The translations under genes and the position numbers were made by a program. Shown here one piece after another: positions 33,908 to 42,019 of a stretch of 64,000 nt of DNA (positions within the stretch are counted from its first letter, which is position 1; each line of letters starts with the position of its first letter). The DNA is from an uncultured Pontibacter sp. Lineage in GTDB: Bacteria > Bacteroidota > Bacteroidia > Cytophagales > Hymenobacteraceae. The stretch spans positions 434,001-498,000 of the forward strand of contig NZ_CANLMZ010000001.1 of the NCBI RefSeq assembly GCF_947492645.1, in the 5' to 3' direction. A model generated the notes under the pieces. That model was not told where the DNA came from, made no database searches, and was given only the letters and a program-made list of their open reading frames with translations.

Positions 33908-34816
33908 TTATTTTGCTCGGTTTACAATAAATACGCCTGCCAGCACAACCAGCATTCCCAGGTAGTGCCACAATTGTATGGTTTCGCCATCCAGCACCCC
34001 CCACATTAAGGCTACAATAGGAATAAGATAGGTAGAAGAACTGGCAAAAAGCGTAGTAGAAATGTGTATAAGCTTGTTAAAAAGCACCAGGCCCACCGCT
34101 GTGCTGAAAACAGCAAGTAAGGCGATGTATAGAAATGCTTCCCAGGCACCGGGTGTATGCTGCAGTTTGCCTGCCACATCTGTGGTTAAGAGATAGCCAA
34201 AGGCAATAGGTGCCACCGTTAACAAAGCCATGCTCGACATAACCAGCGGTTTCATGCCTTGCAGGCGGTGCTTGATGATGTTAACGCTGCCACCATAGCA
34301 GATAGTAGCCACTACAATGTATAAGCCATAGTACTTGTTGCTCATGTCTGCGTTGCCATTGCCCGAAAAGATAAGTATACCTGTGCCAGCAATGCCTATG
34401 ATTATTCCCAGCATGCGCATCCAGGTAATGGACTGCCTGAAGAACATGGCTCCAACCAATAAAGTAAACAGAGCAGTTAATGAATTTAAGACACCCGCTA
34501 AACCGCTAGCCAGCCGGGTTTCGGCGTAGGCAAACAAAAATGCGGGTATAAGATTTCCGAGCAGTCCGCTGCCAACCAAAAACTTCCAGCGGTGCGGTTC
34601 TACTTCTTTTATATGTTTTATCGCAAAAGGGGCCAACGTAAGAAAAGCAATGGCAATGCGCAATGCACCTAACTCATCAGAAGAAAATACTACTAGTCCT
34701 TTTTTGATAAGTATAAAAGAAGTACCCCAGATTAAAGCAAGTATAATAATCAGGAACCAGGCGAGTGCCGGTGTAGAAGTGGTTTTCTGAGTTGCGGGAG
34801 TAGTAGCTGTTTTGAT
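33908..34816 (-). CDS. DMT/EamA-family transporter, start codon apparently not ATG/GTG/TTG
   Basis: A transporter of the drug/metabolite superfamily with about ten membrane helices and two EamA repeats, probably exporting small metabolites. The first in-frame TTG (34663) would delete helix 1. Yet the open frame continues upstream to a TAA at 34837-34835, and the extra residues are clearly family-like (WFLIIILALIWGTSFILIKK). Between the stop and 34663 there is no ATG, GTG or TTG. The likeliest start is ATC at 34816-34814 (IKTATTPATQKTT follows) or CTG at 34753. The ATC choice gives 302 residues, the family norm. The promoter box at 34857-34864 fits. The gene may use a rare start codon, have lost its ATG recently, or contain a sequencing error. 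Confidence 0.75.
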   Translation of the reverse strand: MKTATTPATQKTTSTPALAWFLIIILALIWGTSFILIKKGLVVFSSDELGALRIAIAFLTLAPFAIKHIKEVEPHRWKFLVGSGLLGNLIPAFLFAYAETRLASGLAGVLNSLTALFTLLVGAMFFRQSITWMRMLGIIIGIAGTGILIFSGNGNADMSNKYYGLYIVVATICYGGSVNIIKHRLQGMKPLVMSSMALLTVAPIAFGYLLTTDVAGKLQHTPGAWEAFLYIALLAVFSTAVGLVLFNKLIHISTTLFASSSTYLIPIVALMWGVLDGETIQLWHYLGMLVVLAGVFIVNRAK

Positions 34817-34856
34817 AGCTTGAGAATTAAAAAGTTAGCGAGTTATAACTTAGTTG

Positions 34857-34864
34857 CAAAAGTA
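34857..34864 (-). promoter_or_regulatory. -7 element upstream of the DMT transporter
   Basis: The minus strand reads TACTTTTG, matching TAnnTTTG. Transcription would start near 34850, giving a leader of about 35 nt to the proposed ATC start at 34816. No clear TTG lies 19 bases upstream. Confidence 0.45.
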
Positions 34865-34924
34865 TGGGTTTGAAAGTGAATTTTGAATGGCGATAGATTA
34901 AAATTATACTTCCCAATAAGTATA

Positions 34925-34958
34925 AAAGCCTCCTGCAGATACAACTGCAGGAGGCTTT
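34925..34958 (-). terminator. Terminator of dusB
   Basis: A perfect 14-bp stem (34925-34938 with 34945-34958) has a 6-nt loop. On the minus strand it is followed by TTTATACTT, a motif copy. It sits 29 nt after the dusB stop. Confidence 0.85.
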
Positions 34959-34987
34959 CTCAAAGATCTCTTTATCGTTAAAACGCC

Positions 34988-35977
34988 TTAAACTTCCTCA
35001 TAGCTCATAGTATGAGCTATTGCGTCCAGGGTATCGTAGATTTCCTGTATGTCTTCAGACTGCACCAGTTTCATGCGGAGCGGCTTAAAATGTGGCAAAC
35101 CCCGGAAATAATTTGTGTAGTGGCGGCGCATCTCAAAAATACCCAGCTTATCGCCTTTCCACTCCAGGGAGTGGGTAAAGTGCTGGCGACATACTTCTAC
35201 GCGTTCTTCTAAGGTTGGCCCGGGCAATGTTTCTCCGGTAGCCATGTAATGCTTTATCTCATTAAAGATCCAGGGGTAGCCAATGCTGGCGCGCCCAATC
35301 ATAATACCATCAACACCATAGCGGTTGCGGTACTCCAAGGCTTTCTGCGGCGAGTCTATATCACCGTTGCCGAAGATAGGGATTTTCATGCGCGGGTTGT
35401 TTTTTACCTCTGCAATTAAGCTCCAATCAGCTTCGCCTTTATACATTTGCACGCGCGTGCGGCCATGTATACTTAGCGCCTGTATACCAATGTCCTGCAA
35501 TCTCTCAGCTGTTTCCACGATATACTTAGTGCTCTCGTCCCAGCCTAAACGTGTTTTTACAGTAACCGGCAGGTGCGTGGCTTTTACAATCTCCTCGGTC
35601 ATCTTCACCATCTTGGGCACATCGCGCAGCAGCGCAGCGCCGGCACCTTTACAGGCCACGTTCTTTACCGGGCAACCGTAGTTTATATCGATCAGGTCCG
35701 GGCCTGCCTGCGACGATACAATGGCTGCTTCACGCATCGAATCAATGTCGGAGCCAAAAATTTGTATGCCTATAGGGCGCTCATAATCAAATATATCAAG
35801 CTTTTGCACACTCTTGGCGGCATCGCGTATCAAACCCTCCGAGGATATAAACTCCGTATACATTAAATCTGCGCCATTAGCCTTACACACCTTTCGGAAC
35901 GGCGGATCGCTCACGTCTTCCATCGGTGCCAGCAACAGCGGGAACTCACCCAACTCTATGTTCGCTATCTTTACCAA
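34988..35977 (-). CDS. dusB: tRNA-dihydrouridine synthase DusB
   Basis: A 329-residue FMN enzyme that reduces uridine to dihydrouridine in the tRNA D-loop with NADPH. It starts at TTG (35977), and the resulting MVKIANIELGEFPLLLAPMEDVSDPPFR matches the family N-terminus without any ATG. The TIM barrel (about residues 10-240) contains the FMN site LLLAPMEDVSDPPFR, the catalytic cysteine in IDINYGCPVKNV (about 97-108), VKTRLGWDES, LSIHGRTRVQMYKG and GNGDIDSPQKAL. A helical tRNA-binding domain completes the protein. It is divergent from the CPBP protease gene, with 53 bp between them, and ends at the hairpin 34925-34958. Confidence 0.94.
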   Translation of the reverse strand: MVKIANIELGEFPLLLAPMEDVSDPPFRKVCKANGADLMYTEFISSEGLIRDAAKSVQKLDIFDYERPIGIQIFGSDIDSMREAAIVSSQAGPDLIDINYGCPVKNVACKGAGAALLRDVPKMVKMTEEIVKATHLPVTVKTRLGWDESTKYIVETAERLQDIGIQALSIHGRTRVQMYKGEADWSLIAEVKNNPRMKIPIFGNGDIDSPQKALEYRNRYGVDGIMIGRASIGYPWIFNEIKHYMATGETLPGPTLEERVEVCRQHFTHSLEWKGDKLGIFEMRRHYTNYFRGLPHFKPLRMKLVQSEDIQEIYDTLDAIAHTMSYEEV

Positions 35978-36030
35978 AGCAAAATTTAAATTTTCGCGTA
36001 AATTTACGTCAATTAAACCTAAACTTCTGT

Positions 36031-37008
36031 ATGAAAGGTTTCATCTCCAAAGATCTACACCCGTTTTGGGTACTTTTATTACTGCTAGCTTTCATGATAG
36101 CCGGTATGTTTATCGCTTATTTTGTATTTAGCCTGCTGGTAACCTGGGTTTTTGGAATAAGTATACTTGAGTTTGCCACAGTTGCAGAAAATCCCGCATC
36201 TAACCCAAACGGCGCCAATATAATGCTACTGATGCAGGGTGTGCTGCAGTTTTTCTCGTTTGTGGTGGCTCCGCTTTACATGCTAAAGGCCTTTGGGTAT
36301 AACCTGGATACCTACCTGAACTGGAAAGTTAAACCATCTGCCTTGCTGTTACTGCTTAGCGGCCTTTTAATTGTGGTGTTGATGCCTGCTAACTCTATGG
36401 TGATAGATTGGAATGCAAAACTGGAACTGCCAGGGTTTATGCAGGAGTTTGCAGAGTGGGCCAGGGCCAAAGAAAACGAGATGGCTGAGCTGACGAAGCT
36501 TATCGCCGACTTTAGCACATTGCCGAAGCTGTTGGTTGGTATTATTGTAGTGGCTGTTATACCTGCCATTGGCGAAGAACTGGTTTTTAGAGGCGTGCTG
36601 CAGCGCCAGTTGCACCGCTGGACAAACAACACGCATGTGGCTATATGGGTGGCAGCCATCGTTTTTTCAAGTATACACATGCAGTTTTTCGGTTTCATCC
36701 CGCGCATGGTGCTTGGCGCTCTCTTTGGTTATTTATACTTTTGGTCCGGCCGTATTAGCGTACCTATAATAGCACACTTTGTAAACAATGGCTTTACGGT
36801 GTTTTTGCTATACTTACAGCAAACCGGTAAAATAAATTTTGATGTGGAAAGCACAGACGCCATGCCATGGATATGGGTGCTCCTGTCGCTGGTGCTCACA
36901 GCAGGTATTTTATACTATTTATATCAGCAATTTTCGCCGCTGCCTGTGCGAGAGGCAAGTGTAGCCGAGGCTAAGGCTGGTATCCGGCAAGATGAGGACG
37001 AATATTAA
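36031..37008 (+). CDS. CPBP-family intramembrane metalloprotease
   Basis: A 325-residue polytopic membrane protein. Start set at ATG 36031 (MKGFISKDLHPFWVLLL); the open frame extends upstream into the dusB promoter but those residues are not family-like. About eight helices. The Abi/CPBP (Rce1-like) motifs are IGEELVFRGVLQRQL (the EExxxR glutamates), FSSIHMQFFGFIPR (FxxxH) and PIIAHFVNNGF (HxxxN), all intact, so it is probably an active glutamate-type protease in the inner membrane. The substrate is unknown. The C-terminus is acidic (RQDEDEY). It sits 64 nt upstream of cdsA in the same direction. Confidence 0.88.
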   Translation: MKGFISKDLHPFWVLLLLLAFMIAGMFIAYFVFSLLVTWVFGISILEFATVAENPASNPNGANIMLLMQGVLQFFSFVVAPLYMLKAFGYNLDTYLNWKVKPSALLLLLSGLLIVVLMPANSMVIDWNAKLELPGFMQEFAEWARAKENEMAELTKLIADFSTLPKLLVGIIVVAVIPAIGEELVFRGVLQRQLHRWTNNTHVAIWVAAIVFSSIHMQFFGFIPRMVLGALFGYLYFWSGRISVPIIAHFVNNGFTVFLLYLQQTGKINFDVESTDAMPWIWVLLSLVLTAGILYYLYQQFSPLPVREASVAEAKAGIRQDEDEY

Positions 37009-37072
37009 CGGCTACAGCCGCATTATAAAAACTTAAAACCTACACAGGCTGTAAGCCAATCAAATCCCTTTC

Positions 37073-37900
37073 ATGAGTAAAAAATTATCTACACTTAGCA
37101 ACCTGAGCCAAAGAATTATAGTGGGAGTGCTGGGTGCAGCCATTTTTGTAGGAAGTATACTATTTGGTGAGTGGACCTATTTCATTTTGTTTCTGGGACT
37201 GACGCTACTGGGTATACTTGAGTTTTACAGGCTGGTGCAAGTGCAGGGCATTATGCCGCATCGCGGTATAGGTGTAACATTGGGAGCAGTATTTTACACT
37301 TCGGTTTTTCTGGTAGAGAGAGAATTGGTGGCTGCAGAGATTATGTACATATCAGCTCCGCTGCTTTTTCTGGTGTTTATCCTGGAGATGTACAGAAAAC
37401 ATCCGCAGCCTTTTACCAACATTGCCTTTACCATAATGGGTGCTGTTTACATTGCCGGCCCTTTTGGCTTGCTGCACACACTCGCTTTTATAGAGGGTGC
37501 ATACAGTTGGCAGCCCATACTTGGCCTTATGCTCCTGATCTGGGCATCTGACACAGGCGCCTACATTGCCGGAAAAAACTTTGGCAAGAATAAGCTTTTT
37601 GAGCGCATCTCGCCGGGCAAGACCTGGGAGGGCTGGATAGGAGGCACTTTGCTGGCAGTAGCAGTCGGATACGTTCTGTCCCTTTTCTTTACCGATCTGC
37701 AAACATACCAATGGGTAATAGTAGCCTTTTTAGTAGCCGTTTTTGGCGTTTGGGGCGACTTAACAGAATCTTTACTAAAGCGCAGCCTTGGCGTAAAAGA
37801 CTCAGGCACTTTGCTTCCTGGCCATGGCGGTATCCTGGACCGTTTCGACAGCCTTTTGATGGCAATCCCGTTTATAGTGGCATTCCTCAAAATCTTCTAA
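37073..37900 (+). CDS. cdsA: Phosphatidate cytidylyltransferase
   Basis: Makes CDP-diacylglycerol from phosphatidic acid and CTP, the branch point for phospholipid synthesis in the inner membrane. The 275 residues contain about eight helices. The family signature appears near the C-terminus as LKRSLGVKDSGTLLPGHGGILDRFDSLL (about residues 239-266). DTGAYIAGKNFGKNKL and ISPGKTWEGWIGG (about 163-195) match the conserved central region. It lies between a CPBP protease and glutamate dehydrogenase. psd, 1.5 kb downstream, acts two steps later on the path to phosphatidylethanolamine. Confidence 0.93.
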   Translation: MSKKLSTLSNLSQRIIVGVLGAAIFVGSILFGEWTYFILFLGLTLLGILEFYRLVQVQGIMPHRGIGVTLGAVFYTSVFLVERELVAAEIMYISAPLLFLVFILEMYRKHPQPFTNIAFTIMGAVYIAGPFGLLHTLAFIEGAYSWQPILGLMLLIWASDTGAYIAGKNFGKNKLFERISPGKTWEGWIGGTLLAVAVGYVLSLFFTDLQTYQWVIVAFLVAVFGVWGDLTESLLKRSLGVKDSGTLLPGHGGILDRFDSLLMAIPFIVAFLKIF

Positions 37901-37990
37901 AATATTTTTCGTTTAACCGCTTGGGGTTGTAAGTATAATTCTCAACTTTACTGCCATAAAATCATTAATCAACGCTAAAATTTATAGTAG

Positions 37991-39268
37991 ATGATGTTAT
38001 ATAAAGAGCCTGCACCGATAAAGGACCGCGAAAATCCTTTTGAATCGATGATGTCGCGATTTAACATTGCGGCCGAAGTATTAGGGCTTGACGAGGAAAC
38101 GTACAATGTTTTGAAGTCGCCTGCACGCCAGGTGATCGTAAACGTACCAGTTACGATGGACGATGGCAAAGTGCGTGTGTTTGAGGGATACCGTGTGGTG
38201 CACTCTACTATTCTGGGCCCATCTAAAGGAGGTATTCGTTATGCTCCGGATGTTTTCCTGGATGAGGTAAAGGCCCTTGCTGCCTGGATGACCTGGAAAT
38301 GTGCCGTGGTGGACATTCCTTACGGTGGTGCAAAAGGTGGTATCATCTGCGACCCTTATTCTATGTCTGCCGGTGAGATAGAGCGTTTAACAAGAGCTTA
38401 TACACAGTCTTTAGTTGATATCTTTGGCCCTGACCGTGATATTCCTGCACCGGATATGGGTACAGGCCCGCGCGAAATGGCCTGGTTAATGGACGAGTAC
38501 TCTAAAACAAAAGGCTCTACAGAGCACGCAGTAGTAACAGGCAAGCCGCTTGTTTTAGGTGGCTCATTAGGTCGCGTAGAGGCAACAGGCCGTGGTGTTA
38601 TGGTATCAGCAATGGCTGCCATGGATAAGTTGGGCATGGACCCTGCAAAATCTACTGCAGCCGTACAAGGCTTTGGTAACGTAGGCTCGTGGGCTGCAAA
38701 GCTGATGGCCGAGCGCGGTGTAAAGATATTGGGCGTAAGCGATGTAAGCGGTGCTTACTGGAACGACAACGGTATCGATATTGAGGAGGCTATTGAGTAC
38801 AAGAACAATAACAACGGCCGCTTAGAAGGATACAAAGGCGCTGAGCAAATGGACCCGGATGATCTGTTGACTTCTAAAGTGGATGTACTGGTGCCGGCTG
38901 CTGTTGAGGACGTGATAACGATCCACAACGTAGAAAAAATACAGGCTCGCCTGATTGTAGAAGGTGCAAACGGACCTACCTCATACAAAGCCGATAAAAT
39001 CATCAACGAAAAAGGCATTATGGTTGTACCTGATATCCTGGCAAACTCGGGTGGTGTAACGGTATCATACTTTGAGTGGGTTCAGAACCGTATGGGCTTT
39101 AAATGGACGCTTGATCGCGTAAACGAGCGTGCTGAGCGCATCATGAACGAATCATTTGAGCGTGTTTACGCTGCCTCGCAAAAGTATAACGTACCAATGC
39201 GTATAGCCGCATATATAGTGGCAATTGATAAAGTTGCCATGACTTATAAGTATCGCGGAGGCTTCTAA
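37991..39268 (+). CDS. Glutamate dehydrogenase (Glu/Leu/Phe/Val dehydrogenase family)
   Basis: A 425-residue enzyme that interconverts glutamate and 2-oxoglutarate plus ammonia. The N-terminal domain has VVHSTILGPSKGGIRYAPDV (substrate site, about 57-76) and the catalytic lysine in IPYGGAKGGIICDP (about 106-119). DIPAPDMGTGPREMAWLMDEY follows. The Rossmann motif is GFGNVGSWAAKL (about 226-237), and NSGGVTVSYFEWVQN is the expected substrate-closing segment. Length and motifs fit the roughly 420-residue NAD(P)-dependent class I enzyme. Two in-frame ATGs open the gene (37991, 37994). It is followed by a hairpin at 39321-39352. Coenzyme preference cannot be read with confidence. Confidence 0.93.
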   Translation: MMLYKEPAPIKDRENPFESMMSRFNIAAEVLGLDEETYNVLKSPARQVIVNVPVTMDDGKVRVFEGYRVVHSTILGPSKGGIRYAPDVFLDEVKALAAWMTWKCAVVDIPYGGAKGGIICDPYSMSAGEIERLTRAYTQSLVDIFGPDRDIPAPDMGTGPREMAWLMDEYSKTKGSTEHAVVTGKPLVLGGSLGRVEATGRGVMVSAMAAMDKLGMDPAKSTAAVQGFGNVGSWAAKLMAERGVKILGVSDVSGAYWNDNGIDIEEAIEYKNNNNGRLEGYKGAEQMDPDDLLTSKVDVLVPAAVEDVITIHNVEKIQARLIVEGANGPTSYKADKIINEKGIMVVPDILANSGGVTVSYFEWVQNRMGFKWTLDRVNERAERIMNESFERVYAASQKYNVPMRIAAYIVAIDKVAMTYKYRGGF

Positions 39269-39320
39269 GCGAAGTTTTTTATAAAAAAATTCAAAAGTTT
39301 ATATAATTTTGAAGCAGGAT

Positions 39321-39352
39321 AATAGCCCATCCACTAAACCGGATGGGCTATT
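39321..39352 (+). terminator. Hairpin after glutamate dehydrogenase
   Basis: A perfect 12-bp stem (39321-39332 with 39341-39352) has an 8-nt loop. AT-rich sequence follows rather than a pure T-run. Confidence 0.65.
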
Positions 39353-39392
39353 ATAAGTTATATAAAGTACTTGCGGCAAATTCAGAACACGA

Positions 39393-40076
39393 ATGAAGAT
39401 TCATAAAGAAGGACGAAGAATTCTATTTTTTACTTTGTTGATATTAGTGGTGCTAAACCTATTGCTCTACAATTTCAATTCAGAGAACGGTACCTTTAAC
39501 AGAATTTTATCGGGTGTTTCCGTAGTGCTTTTTCTGCTTATCCTGCAGTTTTTCCGCAGCCCTTATCGCACGCTGTTGCTGCACGATGATTTGATTATTG
39601 CCCCTGCTGATGGTAAGGTTGTTGTAATTGAGGAGGTAGAGGAGCCAGAGTATTTTAAGGATAAGCGCAAGCAGATATCTATTTTCATGTCTCCGATTAA
39701 CGTGCACATTACGCGTAATCCGGTTTCTGGTATCGTGAAGTATTTTAAATACCATCCGGGCAATTACTTTGTAGCCTGGCATCCAAAATCAAGCACACAG
39801 AACGAGCGTACAACTGTGGTGGTAGAGTCTACTGCCGGCCCTGAGGTGCTTTTCCGCCAGATTGCCGGAGCCATGGCACGCCGCATTGTGTGGTATGTAA
39901 GCGAAGGTGATGAGGTAAGCCAGGGCGAGGAGTTCGGATTTATTAAGTTTGGTTCGCGCGTAGATATCTTTGTGCCACTAGACACGGAAATAAAAGCTGA
40001 GCTTGGCCAGAAAACGAAAGGTGGACAGACTGTTATCGCACAGCTTAAAACGCCGCCTCCAACTATTTTCGGATAG
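39393..40076 (+). CDS. psd: Phosphatidylserine decarboxylase family protein
   Basis: A 227-residue membrane-associated enzyme that would decarboxylate phosphatidylserine to phosphatidylethanolamine. Two N-terminal membrane helices (about residues 10-27 and 37-53) are followed by the catalytic domain: IIAPADGKVVVIEEV (about 68-82), FMSPINVHITRNPVSG, KYHPGNYFVAWHPKSS and NERTTVVVES. The self-cleavage site that forms the pyruvoyl cofactor is GS in FIKFGSRVDIFVP (about 187-199). This short form lacking the LGST motif is the type seen in many Bacteroidota. It belongs to the same pathway as cdsA; a phosphatidylserine synthase gene is not in the window. Confidence 0.9.
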   Translation: MKIHKEGRRILFFTLLILVVLNLLLYNFNSENGTFNRILSGVSVVLFLLILQFFRSPYRTLLLHDDLIIAPADGKVVVIEEVEEPEYFKDKRKQISIFMSPINVHITRNPVSGIVKYFKYHPGNYFVAWHPKSSTQNERTTVVVESTAGPEVLFRQIAGAMARRIVWYVSEGDEVSQGEEFGFIKFGSRVDIFVPLDTEIKAELGQKTKGGQTVIAQLKTPPPTIFG

Positions 40077-40110
40077 TTTAAGGACACGACACACAAATAG
40101 GATCACTATA

Positions 40111-40157
40111 AAACAAGAGGCCCGCTGCAATTTATATTTGCAGCGGGCCTCTTGTTT
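40111..40157 (+). terminator. Strong terminator after psd
   Basis: A perfect 20-bp stem (40111-40130 with 40138-40157) has a 7-nt loop and a short T-tract. It lies 34 nt after the psd stop. It could also act on minus-strand transcription from the reductase gene at 40283. Confidence 0.88.
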
Positions 40158-40282
40158 TATAAAGCTAGCAGCGTACGGAGCTCCTGTACGTGTCTGGAGT
40201 TAGCAATGCCGTTGTTACATAACGCCCCAAAACTCTCAGACTTTTAAAATGCAGTAAGTTCTGCTAGTAATGCACAGCTATA

Positions 40283-40765
40283 CTAGTACCAGCTTGCAAC
40301 GAGCTGCATTAGCTGCTCCAGGTATTTCTGGTCTACTTCATCAAAGTCGTTTAGTTTATCGCTGTCTACATCAAGCACCAGTTTTACTTCACCGTCTTTA
40401 ATTACCGGCACTACAATTTCTGACTTAGAGTCGCTGCTGCAGGCAATGTGGCCCGGGAACGCCTCTACATCTGGCACAAGTATGGTTTGCTGCTGGGTGT
40501 AGCTGGCGCCGCAAACGCCTTTGTGGTAAGGTATGCGGGTGCAGGCAATTGGCCCCTGAAACGGCCCTAGTACCAACTGTCCCTCTTTATTAAAGTACAC
40601 GCCTACCCAGAAAAAACCGAAGCCTTGCTTTAAAGCCGCTACAAGGTTTGATATGTTGGCAATCAAGTCGGTTTCTCCGGTTACGAGGGCCTCTATTTGC
40701 GGGAGTAATGTTTTATACTTTTCCTCTTTGCTGAGGCTCTGGTCTACTAAAAGTGATTCGGCCAT
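40283..40765 (-). CDS. GAF-domain free methionine-(R)-sulfoxide reductase
   Basis: A 160-residue single GAF-domain protein of the fRMsr (MsrC) family, which repairs free methionine-(R)-sulfoxide with thioredoxin. The GAF core starts at FFWVGVYF (about residues 51-58). Three conserved cysteines are present: IACTRIP, KGVCGASY and HIACSSDSKSE (about 73, 84 and 108). Residues LVLGPFQGP and VLDVDSDKLNDFDEVD are also family-typical. The keeping of all three cysteines argues for activity rather than a bare ligand-binding GAF domain. It lies downstream of ribD on the same strand with 68 bp between them. Confidence 0.9.
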   Translation of the reverse strand: MAESLLVDQSLSKEEKYKTLLPQIEALVTGETDLIANISNLVAALKQGFGFFWVGVYFNKEGQLVLGPFQGPIACTRIPYHKGVCGASYTQQQTILVPDVEAFPGHIACSSDSKSEIVVPVIKDGEVKLVLDVDSDKLNDFDEVDQKYLEQLMQLVASWY

Positions 40766-40833
40766 GGGCTAATGTTGAATGAGTGAGTGAATTTATGTAA
40801 CTGTTAACTATTCGCTTGTTAAATAACCTGTGG

Positions 40834-41868
40834 TTAACGCTGGTTATTTAGGTAATGCAACAACTGGTCTGGGCCTAAAGTTTGAATGTTGTGCAGGTTA
40901 GCCTCAATGTGTGGGGCTTTCATGCCTTCGCCCAAAGTTTTATACTTGCTTTTAAACACCATTGCCTCGTCCCAAAGGCCTAGCTGCAGCAAGCTGTCCA
41001 GCAGGAAAGTACCGCCTTCTACCATTACCGAAAGAACGTTTCGTTTGTGTAAATCCTGCATTACCTGTGGCACCAAAAGGTCCTGCGCCTGTAGCTGCAC
41101 AAAGTATAAATTCTCCTGCTCTTCCTGCTTTACATGATTATAAACTAACGTTGGCTGGCTTTTATCAAAGAGGTGCAGGTGCTGTGGCAGTTGTAATTGC
41201 TTATCTATCACAATGCGCAGCGGATTTTGGCCGCTCCAGAGGCGGGTATTCAGGCGAGGGTTGTCGTAAAGTGCGGTGCGGCTGCCCACCATTATTGCCT
41301 GCTCCTCGGAGCGCCATTTGTGCACCAGCCTTTGCGCCAGTTTACCGCTTATCTGATGTTGGGCATAGTTTACGCCAGCAATGAACCCATCGGCAGTTTC
41401 GGCCCACTTTAAAAGTATAAAGGGTCGCTTTTGGCTATGAAATGTAAAGAAGCGCTTGTTAAGCTCCAGCCCCTGCTCCTCCAGCACACCTACTTTAACC
41501 TGGGCACCTGCATCAAACAACTTTTTAATGCCACGGCCAGCTACCAGCGGGTTTGGGTCTGTGTTGCAGATAACTACATGCCTCAATCCATGGCTGATGA
41601 GCAGATCGGCGCAGGGCGGCGTTTTGCCAAAGTGTGAGCACGGCTCCAACGTTACGTATACTGTGCTTTTCGGTAATAGGCTTTTATCCTCTACAGCAGC
41701 CACAGCGTTAACCTCGGCGTGCGGTCCGCCATACTTTTGGTGCCATCCCTCCCCAATAATCTGACCATCGTGCACAATTACGCAGCCTACCATAGGGTTG
41801 GGGCTTGTAAAGCCACTTCCCAGCCTGGCCAGTTCCAGCGCACGTTGCATGTATAGTTCGTCAGGCAT
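40834..41868 (-). CDS. ribD: Bifunctional riboflavin deaminase/reductase
   Basis: Carries out two steps of riboflavin synthesis: deamination of the pyrimidine ring, then reduction of the ribosyl side chain. The deaminase domain (about residues 1-145) has the zinc site GGPHAEVNAV (His-Ala-Glu) and PCSHFGKTPPCADLL. The reductase domain (about 146-344) contains PFILLKWAETADGFIA, the region SGKLAQRLVHKWRSEEQAIMVGSRTALYDNP and MVEGGTFLLDS. Both domains are complete and the total length is close to standard. No FMN riboswitch was recognised upstream in the 151 bp before prmC, from which it is divergent, and no other rib gene is adjacent. Confidence 0.94.
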   Translation of the reverse strand: MPDELYMQRALELARLGSGFTSPNPMVGCVIVHDGQIIGEGWHQKYGGPHAEVNAVAAVEDKSLLPKSTVYVTLEPCSHFGKTPPCADLLISHGLRHVVICNTDPNPLVAGRGIKKLFDAGAQVKVGVLEEQGLELNKRFFTFHSQKRPFILLKWAETADGFIAGVNYAQHQISGKLAQRLVHKWRSEEQAIMVGSRTALYDNPRLNTRLWSGQNPLRIVIDKQLQLPQHLHLFDKSQPTLVYNHVKQEEQENLYFVQLQAQDLLVPQVMQDLHKRNVLSVMVEGGTFLLDSLLQLGLWDEAMVFKSKYKTLGEGMKAPHIEANLHNIQTLGPDQLLHYLNNQR

Positions 41869-42019
41869 AATTCAGAGAGCTAGGGTGTAGAAAGAAAACG
41901 TAAAAACTAACCTGTTCAGATTATCCGCACGTAATTCTTAACTCAAAGTTCATCATTGGTAGTTCTCAAAAAACTACTTTTGCAAAGATACCTAAAACTA
42001 AAAGAAACCAAGTATAACC

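Noticed and set aside
41869..42019. Possible FMN riboswitch upstream of ribD
   Set aside because: I looked for the conserved RFN-element blocks in the 151-bp gap and did not recognise them.
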